In this document: in pieces, positions 12,944 to 22,691 of the stretch
How the letters are laid out: the number at the start of each line of letters is the position of its first letter
How positions within the stretch are numbered: position 1 is the stretch's first letter
Origin: Metridium senile
Taxonomy: Eukaryota; Cnidaria; Anthozoa; Actiniaria; Metridiidae
Assembly (NCBI GenBank): GCA_949775045.1
Contig: OX459096.1
Location: 30,463,475-30,527,474, forward strand
Reading direction: 5' to 3'
DNA length: 64,000 bases
Translations under genes and position numbers: made by a program
Notes under the pieces: generated by a model
What the model was told of the DNA's origin: nothing
Databases searched by the model: none
What the model saw: the letters and a program-made list of their open reading frames with translations, nothing else

Positions 12944-15900
12944 CATAATGTTGACTAGTTGCTTGGTCGGTCGGTCTATCGGTTGGGTGGGTGGTCGGTC
13001 AGTCGGATTGATTGGGTGATGATTTGTTTGTGTTGTTAGATGGCTAATTGGTTGGTCGGTTGATTGTTTTGTCGATCGGTTTGTCGGTTTGTTGAGTGGT
13101 CGGTTGGCCGGTCGGTTGGTTTTCTGTCTGGTTGGTTCGCTCATATTTAACAATATATTCATTGGTATAGTTTGTTTGTATTTTTCAGAGACTGTTCTGG
13201 GAAAAAACTAACAACATTTCCATCGTCCAAGTGCATTATGCCTGTCAATCAAACTACCCTTTGTTTGTAAGTACCTACACACAGGATAAACATTAAAAAC
13301 AGTTTTTACAAAATAGCAACCGCGGTATGTACTCTTATTTGCCACGGCTCTCGACCAATCAGAAAGCGAAAAAATTATCAAATGTGGTAAAATATTTATT
13401 AACCTTCAGCGCGCGAAAATCAAAGTTATGAAATCGAACCGTGAATCAAAACAATCAAATGCTGCGTAATTTGTCAAAAGACTCAAAAAATAATGATGAG
13501 ATTTTAATTTAAAAATTGCTGCTAGCTAAATCGAACCTGTTAACGTCCCGACTATTGTTTTCTCATTAGTCAATTGAATGATTTTATACCTTCTTCCACA
13601 TAAGAAATATGTATCATAATTATTTAGTTCCTTCTTGTTAACCGTTAGGTTGAGTTCAAGAAAATAACGACACAATTTTATACACTACGTTCCACAGTCT
13701 TCAATTCATTTAACAACAAGAAACAAGACTTTGAAAATACTCACGCTCTATACCTCACTTGCAGCATATGCAAATTACAATGAAACAATTTCGATTGATT
13801 TGTCTCTTTGAAAGTACAAATGACATTACCCATTACTCGAATCAGCTGGTATATTATTCCATGAAACTGTCATGTTATTGGGTTTTAGGTTTTTTATAAG
13901 TATAGAATAATAATTGTTACCTTTTCGTTTAGTTTCAGTATTTCTTTCGACGCTACAAGACATGTAATTCTAAGAGCAAGGGGAGAAATTGCTTTAAATT
14001 TCCCGCGGCAGCCATCGTTTCCTACATAATAATTTATCTCTGCATGCATTGCGCGTGCGCAAAATGAACATATAATAACACGTGTCAATTCTTGTAGCGC
14101 CTATGGTGTTTGGCGGTCTGCGGTGTTGCGATTGAGGGTAGACTGTGCGAGAGCAGAACAGGGGAAAAAGGTTTTTCCTTTTTCCCACTTTTTCCTCTTT
14201 TGTCCTCCAGATCTAGAACGCATGCAAATTGAGTAGGATACATTTCAGTTGAAAAACCTTTACGACATTGACTGTATTTGGTTAATTTTATAGAATTCTA
14301 TCCAAGAATCGTATCAAGACGATAACAGCAACAATGTTTTCAAGTTTAAAGAGCCTAGAAATATTGTAAGTAGTTCAGATGTAATCCAACTGTTAGCACT
14401 CAAAAATGAACAAATGAGCCGTGTTGTGTGCAACGTAGAGGTAGTGAGTGAGTCTCTCCGATTAGTACGGCCCATGATACGTGTGCAGCTAAAAGATTGA
14501 GATGTTAATAAAAGTGACTTATTTTTAATTTTTGGCATTTGCTCTTATAACTGTTATGACTTGGGAAATTATACGATGATGAAATCTAAACCCATTTTTG
14601 CATATTAAAAATAATAAGAATAATAAGAAAAAACTATATGGAAGAGCCAAGAAAAGAAAGTGATGGTTGTAACTTATCTTGTTCCAGGAAACTTGACGAT
14701 AATGGTTTGGAAACTATAGAGCCCGGAGCACTTGAAAATCTAACATATTTACGTATATTGTAAGTACTATACATACTCTCAAAACAATTACCTTAACTTA
14801 TTCGTACTAATTTTCGCGAGTCTTTAATTTCGCGATTTTCGCGATTTGTAAAAAATCGCGAAATTAAAGACCCGCGAAAAAAGGGTTTACGCAAAAAATA
14901 TAACAATTTAATGCCCTTAAATCTTTTTTTCTGGCAAAAACGCGAAAATTAATGCCGCAAATTAAAAAATATGCCTATTCCGATTTCGCGAAATTAAGTG
15001 ACCGCGAAAATATATACGAATAAGGTATCATTCTATCACGTTCTTATCACGTGTATGTCACGTGACTTTATTTTAGTGTTTATCTCTTTTTAGTGGACAA
15101 TATTAATGACATTATAATGTTTTGTATGTTAACAGAATTCTCTCCAAGAACCGTATCATGCATATCACACCATCAATGTTCTCAGGACTGAAAAAGCTTC
15201 AACAACTGTAAGTTCAACTTATTAACAATGTCGCGTGAGCTACATCTTGTGACAAACAATAGGGCTGTTTCCAGTTCGTTGTTTCAAAATCAGAGAATAC
15301 AAAATTGGTTATCAGTTCCAAAAGATGAAAATAACCAGTCTTTTTTGAAGAAAACGAAAAGCTGCACTGTAAATTGAAAAGAGCTGATTCAGCTAAAAAA
15401 AAAAAAAAAAAAAAACAGCCCCAAATGCAAAAAAACTAATTCAGCCCTTCATGGGGCTGTTTTGGTTGGATAGGAATTATAGGATTATCGAGAAATATTG
15501 TGAATTTCTCGACCAATCGCCGCGCGCGATTCTCTATGATCATATTTATACAATATCGATTATTGCTTCAAGGGCTGGTCAGGCTAGAGGTATATAAAAG
15601 TCACAATAACAAGATCCGTTTATATGATTTCTTTCTATTTCAGCCGTCTTAACGATAATTCAATACGGTCAATCAAGCCAGGATCATTTGATGGGATGGA
15701 TCAACTCAAAGATTTGTAAGTTGGCAAATTATTACCAAATCGTGGTTGGTTAAAATATTTTGTTTTGTGGTTGATTTTGATGGTAAATACTAATTCATAA
15801 TTATTCGCCGAAGGCGATTGAATATCGAGGAGTAATATAGCCGAGGCAAAGCCGAGATCGAGGTTAATATTCATTGATATTGGTCGAGTCTGAGAAGAAG

Positions 15901-18900
15901 AATTGTTTTAGTATGAATACAATATACAAAGGCATTTAGCCTATCAATATCATGACAAAATTGTCAAAATATATCTCAGGGAATATATATCTCAAGTCTC
16001 AGGGAAGAAAACGTGATTCACAACAAAATATTTCTTCTTTTAATTCATAGAAATCTGGAGAACAATAACATTGATGAGATACCACGGTACAACGTGTCCA
16101 TGTCAGCGGTAACAGCTCTGTAAGTATCCACCCAGAAAGCATTGCGTCATCCAATTTATCTCTAAAATCACTATTTGAATCAAGACGGTTATGTGCTGTA
16201 AATACTGGGTGTAGTAGTGATGTTTATAGGCAGAATATAGATCAGAATATAGTGGTTGTTACAAATACTGAGTGTACTTAGTTGTAATTTATGTGGAGAG
16301 AACCTCGATCTTGGAACAGTCCGAAGGCCAATCCAAGCTCCCATTTTACCCTTTCAGGACCCTCAATAAAGATTGATTGTAAAATTCACGTTTGTTATCT
16401 TACAGGAATCTAGCGTTCAACCCGATCACATCACTGCGGCGAGTCACCATGAGACAGTATCCAAGTCTGATGTTTTTGTAAGTAGATAAAAAAGCATTCA
16501 GGGAAAATCGGGGGTGCTTTCATTTTTCACGGAAAAACCAGTTGGAAAAACAAATGGCCGCGTCTTTCCTACCAAAATTTCCGTAAATCGGACTTGCGAT
16601 TGAGGTTATCCACTTTTCCCACTCTTTTCTGTTCTTCCGGTTAGACGCATGTGCCATTTATTTTCCCGCTCTTTTCGGTTGGTGGACGCGCTTACCATTT
16701 ATTTTACCGCTCTTTTCAGTCCGCCATTTTACTTAACATGCCGGGATGACCGCTGTATGTTTTATCGACGGCTAAAATTTGCTTTTGGCTCTTGATAAAG
16801 GTTCGCCTACAATTCCTTCAGGTTTATCTGACTAGAAAATTGCTTACCATTTGAAAACGAATTTCCAAGCATCCCAGATTATGTACATCTGATTAAAATG
16901 AAACAGTTTCCTTGTTTGAGCTATATTTTTAGTAAACTATTAGAACACAAGTAGTTATCCAAACAACAAGAGCGTATATAAACATTGCCAACAGTAAATT
17001 CTAAATGTAGTGTACTGTTCTCTTATCCAGATTTCTGATGAACACCAAAATTCTTCATTTACCAGCAAAGATCTTTCAACACAACACAAAACTCAGAAAA
17101 CTGTAAGTCCACTCCACTCCACTCCATTCCATTCCATTCCATTCCATTCCATTCCATTCCATTCCATTCCATTCCATTCTATTCTAATCTATTCTATTCT
17201 ATTCTATTCTATTCTATTCTATTCTATTCTATTCTATTCTATTCTATTCTATTCTATTCTATTCTATTCTATTCTATTCTATTTATAAAAAGTGTAGCTA
17301 TATATTCAGTCATCTCCACAGGAAATTAAATGGTTTTATCTTTTACTTTACTAATGTTTTGCTCTATTTTAAGCTACCTTCAAAACACTCCTTTGGAAAG
17401 TATTGATGAGGACACTTTTAATGGCGTAGAAATACAAAGCCTGTAAGTATACACACGATGTACAGGACAAGTTGTTTAAAGCATTATCAGTGCTACAGTG
17501 GAACCTATCTTGTAAAGGACCCTCAAAAACTTTTTATCAAAATTGAACATAACTTTTGTTCACAGAGTTTCAAATAAAACCTCAATAAACCGTTTAAGTT
17601 AATTAATGTGGATGGCGTTCATCATCGTTGTTGTAACAGAACGTATTCAGGTCCGAGTTAATGATTTGAGGTTTCGCTTGGAGAACTCAAAAAACAATTC
17701 CGAGAAATCTGCAATTCCGAAGCGTGCTCTAATGTATTTCATACAATGTCTGTTAATTATTTCCAGGAATCTACAAGGAACTCACATCTCCCGTCTTCCT
17801 AGTAAAGGAATGGAATATGTCCACGAGCTGAACATCAACAAAGTAAAAACCCTTTGGGAGCTTCCATTCAAAGCGTTCAAACATCTCTCGAGGGCACATG
17901 TGGAGTACCATTTCCATTGCTGTCTATTCAAACAAGAACTTGACAGTGGTGTCGACTCTACGCCAAACTTTAAGAATTTTTCCAAAATAGAAATTTGCCC
18001 AACACTTGAACCTGAATTGATCCCGTCTACACAACCACCAACAACACAGAGAACAACTGGCACGGAAGAACCTACCGATATATTTCATAAACACAAAGAC
18101 AATTACGAAGAAGACAAAAACTTTACGTTTAAATTTCCACCTGATAAGTGTGTGAAAATAGGAACGAAAGTCCATGTCACTAAGCAGAAGAAGGCTTTTC
18201 AGTGTAGACCTTTGCCTGATGCGTTTAATCCTTGTGAAGATCTTCTAGGAACGTCGGCACTACGTGTATGTACATGGTGTGTGCTGGTATTCGCTCTCAT
18301 GGGCAATGGACTACAGTTAATAGTACTCTTGATGAGTAAACGAAGTTCAATGATGTATCAGATCTTAATGTGCAACTTGTCCGTAGCCAACCTACTAATG
18401 GGCATCTACCTCGCAATGTTAGCTGTTATCGATACGCGCAGCTACGGGGAGTACCAGAACCATGCCAGGGCCTGGCAATATGGACCAGGATGCAATATCG
18501 CTGGTTTTTTATCAATACTGTCAACAGAACTCGCTGTCCTTACACTAACAATCATAACTATGGAACGATATTTTACGATAGTATATCCACTTAAACAGCA
18601 CATGCATTTATCAACCAAACAGATAATTATTTTCATATTAATAGGATGGATATTGTCGTTGATACTGGCAATTCTCCCTATTGTTGGTGTTAGCAGCTAT
18701 GGACGGGTTGCCATTTGTCTACCGTTTGATGTTGATAGCATGGAATCCAAAGGTTACGTCACCTTTCTCTTGACCACTAACGGCATTGCATTTCTAACTG
18801 TGCTGTTCTGCTATGGACGTATGTACTGCAGCCTTGGAGGTGCAGCATGCTCAAGTGCTACGAGGATTGAGAGCCGTGTTGCAAGGAAGATGGCGTTGTT

Positions 18901-19672
18901 AGTCTTCTCCAACTTTGCGTGCTGGTTTCCTATAGCGCTGTTCAGTTTTATAGCTATTTATGACTCTCCAGTCATCGATGTACCAACTTCCAAGTTTCTT
19001 TTAGTATTTATATATCCAATCAATGCATTTACAAACCCGTACTTGTACGCGCTAGGAACTAAACACTTCCAGTTAGATTTACTAGAACTACTCAAAAACC
19101 TTGGTATATGCAAGACCGCTATCGATAAGCTACGCAGTAAACTGCTCGACCAACTGGCCTCGGTACCAAACACATCTCGTGTATATATGGGTAGTCGAGG
19201 CAGTGTTAATTCTACTATGTATCGTGTAAATTTACCACATTACGACAACAGTCGACAAAAACATCACACATCCAATCGTTCATTCTCTGGTTGCTTAATG
19301 TCCCTTCAAAAGCTTCATCTTCCTTCATGTCGAGGAAGTAACGAGTTATCTATGGAGCGCTCTAATTCAAGTACAAGCTACGAGACAACATTAGACCAAT
19401 ATACAAACTCTCAGCTGTTACATATCGTTCAAAATGGTGACGAGGTGGAGTCTCCGCTACTAGCCGTTCGGCGTCTATCAGCGAGGGAAGCCATTATTGG
19501 AGGCAAAGTCATCAACAAAGACAAGTTCCGAGAATTAGCTAATGGTTCTATGCAACACAATGTACCCATGAAGAAAGACGACATCGTAGAGGTTAATCAA
19601 AATGAAACTTCGCTTAACCAAGAGTTGGTTGATTCTTCGAAAATACCTGTCGTCATGGTGACTTCCTGTTAG
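5033..19672 (+). CDS. Type-A leucine-rich-repeat GPCR (glycoprotein hormone receptor family), paralogue 1
   Basis: A secreted-glycoprotein-hormone type receptor at the plasma membrane, expected to signal through G proteins. Coding exons: 5033-5136, 13189-13266, 14294-14365, 14688-14759, 15136-15207, 15644-15715, 16051-16119, 16406-16477, 17031-17102, 17374-17442, 17767-19672. All are flanked by AG/GT and all junctions are phase 2, giving 885 aa. Exon 1 encodes a signal peptide (MDIVRCLLFILYLILFHDSA). Exons 2-10 carry an N-cap and LRRs, one 23-24-residue repeat per exon. The last exon has the hinge (CC at ~302-303), the family signature FNPCEDLLG (~404-412), seven membrane segments, an E-R-Y version of the DRY motif (~517-519), NPYLY at the end of TM7 (~674-678) and a ~205-aa tail. 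The N-terminal cap shows only one cysteine pair candidate, so an exon may be missing in the 8-kb first intron. An acceptor just before the ATG implies a 5' untranslated exon. Family assignment is firm; the ligand is unknown. Confidence 0.9.
5900..5962. repeat. Perfect 23-bp inverted repeat (hairpin)
   Basis: Left arm 5900-5922 starts GTAGCCTGCGTGCAGCCGAA; right arm 5940-5962 is its exact reverse complement, separated by 17 nt. The short sequence CATTTTCG occurs beside both arms. A perfect GC-rich stem in an AT-rich intron suggests a recent fold-back element or the remains of a MITE with long terminal inverted repeats. Confidence 0.75.
6085..6620. repeat. Degenerate GTT/GAT triplet tract
   Basis: About 530 bp of GTT repeats with GTC, ATT and GAT interruptions on the plus strand. 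The complementary frames read as poly-Asn/Thr/Gln. These open frames are by-products of the repeat and not genes. Confidence 0.85.
7025..7395. repeat. Degenerate ATC/GAT triplet tract
   Basis: Low-complexity ATC/ATT on the left, switching to GAT-rich on the right near 7240. Both strands give Ile/Asn/Asp-rich frames without domains. Confidence 0.8.
8264..8465. mobile_element. TA-flanked MITE (CAGTG ends), family X copy 1, 3' end truncated or diverged
   Basis: Starts TTA-CAGTGAGGATACTCGAAC and carries GAACACTTTTTTC, then AAAGTGTTCACGGTTCGA near the other end. The interior (GCTACAAAACCT ... GAGCTCAAATACACTAAGTG) is the reverse complement of the copies at 11486-11697 and 44117-44294. The expected closing CACTGTA is not seen. 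TA flanks with a CAGT start are typical of Tc1/mariner-derived MITEs; the assignment rests on that pattern. Confidence 0.6.
8485..8632. repeat. Fold-back palindrome, ~148 bp
   Basis: Left arm AAATAATTAAGGTTCAGCCG with TGGTTTATACTCTGATAACC; right arm GGTTATCAGAGTATAAACCA with CTGAACCTTAATTATTT. The arms differ by only a few bases over ~60 bp. A related single-arm copy with the motif TGGTTTATACTCTCATAA occurs at 8713-8738, and a more distant one (GTACTCTTATTTGCCACGG) near 13330. Confidence 0.75.
8987..9184. mobile_element. 198-bp Tc1/mariner-like MITE
   Basis: Terminal inverted repeats of about 28 bp: the left end reads CAGTGACGCGCGGTACCGTG and the right end is the complement, with one extra CA, ending CACACTG. 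TA dinucleotides flank both ends (8985-8986 and 9185-9186), as expected for a Tc1/mariner target duplication. There is no coding capacity; the 78-aa frame across it is an artefact. Confidence 0.75.
9369..9473. repeat. Tandem ~20-bp repeat (GTCCGTCATAAGACGATTT)
   Basis: Five to six slightly diverged units of TTGTCCGTCATAAGACGA lie in direct tandem, with one unit shortened and one carrying CCAGACGACTT. This is minisatellite structure within the intron. Confidence 0.8.
10520..10790. repeat. 32-bp tandem array
   Basis: Eight to nine near-identical 32-bp units containing TATCGTGCACAACAACAAAA and ATCCTGAAAAAA. The GTGCAC core recurs at 10552, 10584, 10616, 10648, 10680, 10712, 10744 and 10776. Because 32 is not a multiple of three, the frame rotates from unit to unit, and none of the three minus-strand frames contains a stop. 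This explains three overlapping 120-180-aa open frames that are not genes. Confidence 0.9.
11486..11697. mobile_element. TA-flanked MITE (CAGTG ends), family X copy 2, complete
   Basis: Left end TTTACAGCGAGAACACTCGA; right end AAGTGTTCCCACTGTAA. TA at 11484-11485 and 11698-11699. The inside contains TTTGAACTCACTGCTTGATT and AGAGGTTTTGAAGCAGTAGA, shared with the copies at 8264-8465 and 44117-44294. About 212 bp, non-coding. It is the best-preserved member of this family in the window. Confidence 0.7.
12690..12945 (+). mobile_element. LINE-like 3' tail ending in an ATT microsatellite
   Basis: The block with GTAAAGCGCCTAGAGAAG, followed by GGATATAAATATT and ~30 copies of ATT (12851-12943), matches the layout at 45585-45655 (AACAGCGCCTAGAGCAG, then TATAAATATTATTATT), where a decayed non-LTR protein end precedes it. 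Ending in a short microsatellite is typical of CR1/L2-type LINE 3' ends. Only the 3' untranslated end is recognisable here. Confidence 0.5.
12951..13145. repeat. GGTCGGTTGG-type low-complexity tract
   Basis: A degenerate array of GGTY tetranucleotides (TTGGTCGGTCGG, GGTTGGTCGGTTG) directly before the second coding exon of LGR receptor 1. The minus-strand frame gives a Thr/Asn/Pro-rich peptide that is not a gene. Confidence 0.75.
14797..15030. mobile_element. Fold-back MITE rich in TTCGCGA
   Basis: Outer ends CTTATTCGTACTAATTTTCG and CGAAAATATATACGAATAAG are inverted repeats, and an inner palindrome (TTTAATTTCGCGATTTTCGC / GCGAAATTAAAGACCCGCGA) fills the left half. It lies in an LRR intron of LGR receptor 1 and does not disturb the splice sites. 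Confidence 0.65.
17104..17282. repeat. CCATT / CTATT pentanucleotide microsatellite
   Basis: Starts as TCCAC/TCCAT, continues as ATTCC repeats to ~17175, then ATTCT repeats to 17282. It follows only 2 bp after the donor of LGR exon 9, so the donor reads CTGTAAGTCCACTCC. A plus-strand frame through it (Ser-Ile-Pro-Phe-His repeats) includes real exon 9 but in the wrong frame. Confidence 0.9.
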
Positions 19673-19773
19673 CCCGCTGACCTGGTCATCCCGCAGTACT
19701 TATCATTATGATCACAACAACCTGTCGTTATGACATTAAGTATAGAAGGACGGCAGGATAACACTATAAATAG

Positions 19774-20556
19774 CAGGGGCGGATCCAGAAATTTGTCAGG
19801 GGTGTGCCCCAATTGCAAATAAAGGGTTCTTTAGGTGTTAGGGGGTGTCCGGTCCCTAAATATCTTAAATAAAGTAGGGGTAATTGCGGCGCTAGGGGGT
19901 TGTCAGGTGCCTCTAGAGACCATGGGCAGCAGAGTATCATTCGCGTTTGTATTCGCTTGTAATCTCCGTGTATTTATAGTTACCAACGGTCGCTTTGCTT
20001 GCTTTGTTATTCCCTTGACCTTCGTCTTTATATGTCTAGCTCCTATTTCGATATTGGTCTATCTAGTATTAAAAGCGATCGTGTGTCACTCGGTTACTAA
20101 TCGGTAACTTCTTTAACTGCCCCCGAAGGTATATAAGATACCCTGGTATCTTATATACTAATCGGTAACTTCTTTAACTGCCCCCGAAGGTTATAAGATA
20201 CTTGCCAATCTATCATCACTGTCCATAGCAGTGACGTTTACCTAGTACGGATTTGAGCAGATAGAGAACAATAGGATTAGGGCTAGCTGCGTACCCTGGT
20301 ATCTTATATACCTTCGGGGGCCGTTAAAGAAGTTACCGATTAGTAACCGAGTGACACACGATCGCTTTTAATACTAGATAGACCAATATCACGAGATTTA
20401 AATAGGAGCTAGACATATAAAGACGAAGGTCAAGGGAATAACAAAGCAAGCAAATAAGCGACCGTTGGTAACTATAAATACACGGAGATTACAAGCGAAT
20501 ACAAACGCGAATGATACTGTGCTGCCCATGTAGAGACACCCCTTAGATCCGCCCCT
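19774..20556. mobile_element. hAT-like fold-back element with ~300-bp inverted arms
   Basis: Left end CAGGGGCGGATCCAG; right end AGATCCGCCCCT. Such ends are common in hAT-derived elements of many animals. The left arm runs through CGTTTGTATTCGCTTGTAAT and AAAGCGATCGTGTGTCACTC to about 20150. The right arm (about 20290-20556) is its reverse complement with small differences. A ~55-bp unit (ATACTAATCGGTAACTTC...) is duplicated near 20095-20205. No clear 8-bp target duplication was found. The 90-aa frame inside is an artefact of the arm. Confidence 0.7.
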
Positions 20557-21239
20557 AACCAGTATTACTAACTAATGTTTTAGAATTTATTCCTTCAATG
20601 CAATATATATAAAGACACGACGAAGGAATGACGTGCAAAACGTCAGTAAGTGACTCTCTCTAAGGCGCTGATTTAAGGAAACCACATTTTCAGATTTTAC
20701 TGTCGACAGATCAATTTGACAGAACAAAGATCTAAATACTGGACTCTTTGCAAGCTTTCTTGAACTTTTTTGAGTTAAAAAACCGGTAAACATTTGGTAA
20801 CTTGTGGTCTGGACCCGCTCCTTGGTCTATTCTATGATATATAAGTTAAATTAACAATGATGAACACGACCAGGGACGCTGGCAAACTTAAAGCAGATTC
20901 CGTATGACTATGATATGCGATAAAGGTATCTAAAAACATCACGGTCACGGCAAGGCACACACACGACACTGAACATTTCACAGTCATACTGCGAAATCTG
21001 CTCTAAAACTCAGCAGCTGCATGCCAGCTTCCTTCATAGCCTGGGTAGCCAGGCCTTTTACTTGCGAGGCCTTCCCAGCCCCTTCCCCTAAGGTCCATGA
21101 ATGATGAGTTTCTAAAGGTTCCATTATCACGGTTATTAGAGGGTGTGATTCCCCCTCTTTTGACTCTTAACTATTCATACATCCCATTTACCAAATATAG
21201 TCCCTCGTATCATCATTGGCATTCCTTACATGGCTATTA

Positions 21240-21454
21240 CAGTGCTGCTAATTCAACCGGGGCCACCTTGAGTTTATTAGCCAATCACGTTTGAGCTTAA
21301 GAACAAAAGATATCTACTTTGTCTCCTTATCAGCCAATCAAATTATAGGCGCGAATTGACTTGACGGATCATCTATCTCTGGTTGTTTTGTTCTTAAGCT
21401 CAAACGTGATTGGCTAATAAACTCGGGGTGGCCCCGGTTGAATTAGCAGCACTG
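21240..21454. mobile_element. 215-bp Tc1/mariner-like MITE
   Basis: Left end CAGTGCTGCTAATTCAACCG and right end CGGTTGAATTAGCAGCACTG are inverted repeats extending ~60 bp inward (GAGTTTATTAGCCAATCACG / CGTGATTGGCTAATAAACTC). TA flanks lie at 21238-21239 and 21455-21456. The host sequence on both sides shows a ~45-bp direct duplication (CATTGGCATTCCTTACATGG at ~21214 and again at ~21477), so the element sits inside a small tandem duplication. Confidence 0.75.
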
Positions 21455-22321
21455 TAAGACCACTTCGGTATCATTATTGGCATTCCTTACATGGCTATTC
21501 AAGACCACTTCGGTTTGATGCTAGCTAGTCAAGTCTCAGCCTGCGTAACAAACGTTTCTTTTTGGGGGAGAAGGGACAAAAGTTGTTTTCGGATAGCTTT
21601 GTTACCGATCTGGCAGCGCGAAACCTAAGACGCGTCCAAAATAAAGGTAGGGGGTGGGGGAGAGGCCAACTTCGATTTTGCAATCCCCCAAAAATGAAAC
21701 GCTTGCTACGCATGCATGTTCAGTCTTTTCATAGAATTAAGAGAAGATGAGGGTCAGATACTATTTTATAATCATTGTACATTTGTAGATATATTAACTG
21801 ATTAAAATCTATATTGTTATTAACACAATACAATGTGGTCGTTTTTTATTGACTTCCTCGATTTCTGCGAAAAACTCCGCATGAAAGGAGAATTGCGCAA
21901 TGTGACGTCATGTGACTGCCTCAATCATTCACTGACGTCGATACACGGCGGGCACAAACGGCCTAAAATTGGTATTGGTGAAATTGCTATTTTCCATAAA
22001 ACATCATTCGCCTTCTCCTTAGAACTCTAAAACTGAAAACCGTTTTGAATTTGGATTTCGGAAACTTGAGTTATGGCGATTTTAATAACAAAAATATTTG
22101 ATAAGAAACCTTTAGAAAAACATATCGTTTGGCAAACTTTTTTCATTTCACAATATTTTTTTAATGATATTTTTTATATGAATTTGAAGCGGACTGGATG
22201 GCGGAAAATATTTTGAGAGCAGAATTTTGATTTTTGATCTCAAAGAGCTGAAATTTATTTTTGAAAAAGTGAGAAAAAACATGTTACGTCATTATGACGT
22301 CAGCAATGAATAAAAAAGATT

Positions 22322-22492
22322 ATTATATATCCTATTCAAACTCGTTTTCTTATTGGTCGAGAGCACGTCACGTGGAGGGAAATAAATCGATCTATTCCCC
22401 TCGTGAGAGGGGAATAAATCCACGTAAATAAAAAAAATTCAAAATGGAGAGAAAATGTTTCTTCGTTTGAATAGGGTATATAATAAAACACT
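22322..22492. mobile_element. Fold-back element with TATATCCTATTCAAAC ends
   Basis: Left ATTATATATCCTATTCAAAC, right GTTTGAATAGGGTATATAAT. The inside also carries a palindrome around CCCCTCGTGAGAGGGG. About 170 bp, non-coding. Confidence 0.6.
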
Positions 22493-22596
22493 TAATGACT
22501 GATCCCTCGGAAATCAGTTAGTTATGTTTCCCTCGAATCTCAATGTTTCCCTCGGCCGGAGCCTCAATATTTTTTGTGTGTTACTTTCCTATTTTA

Positions 22597-22691
22597 GGCC
22601 TACTCCGGGGTCTAAACTCGCATCGAGGTAAGGCGTCGCTGGGCGAGCAACATGCAGCGAGTTTAAGCGAGTCTAGACCTCAGAGTAGGCC
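22597..22691. mobile_element. GGCCTACTC...GAGTAGGCC short fold-back
   Basis: Ends GGCCTACTCCGGGGTCTAAA and GTCTAGACCTCAGAGTAGGC (plus final C) are inverted. The inner motif ACTCGC/GCGAGT links it to the larger element at 29078-29407, which has ends GGCCTAGTCTGGGACC. Confidence 0.6.

Larger units (their letters stand above)
5137..13188 (+). other. Intron 1 of LGR receptor 1 (8 kb), repeat-rich
   Basis: The donor GTAAGT follows 5136 and the acceptor TTTTTCAG ends at 13188. The intron contains a perfect 23-bp hairpin, GTT and ATC triplet tracts, several TA-flanked MITEs, a DNA palindrome, a ~20-bp tandem repeat, a 32-bp tandem array and a LINE-like tail ending in an ATT microsatellite (entered separately). 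Stretches 9500-10500 and 11700-12650 show no feature I can name. I found no extra LRR-like exon by eye, although a short cysteine-rich N-cap exon could be hidden here. Confidence 0.7.

Noticed and set aside
17606..17766. Start of LGR receptor 1 at the ATG at 17606
   Set aside because: The frame upstream of 17767 is intron; a TTATTTCCAG acceptor and a phase-2 LRR joint place the exon start at 17767.
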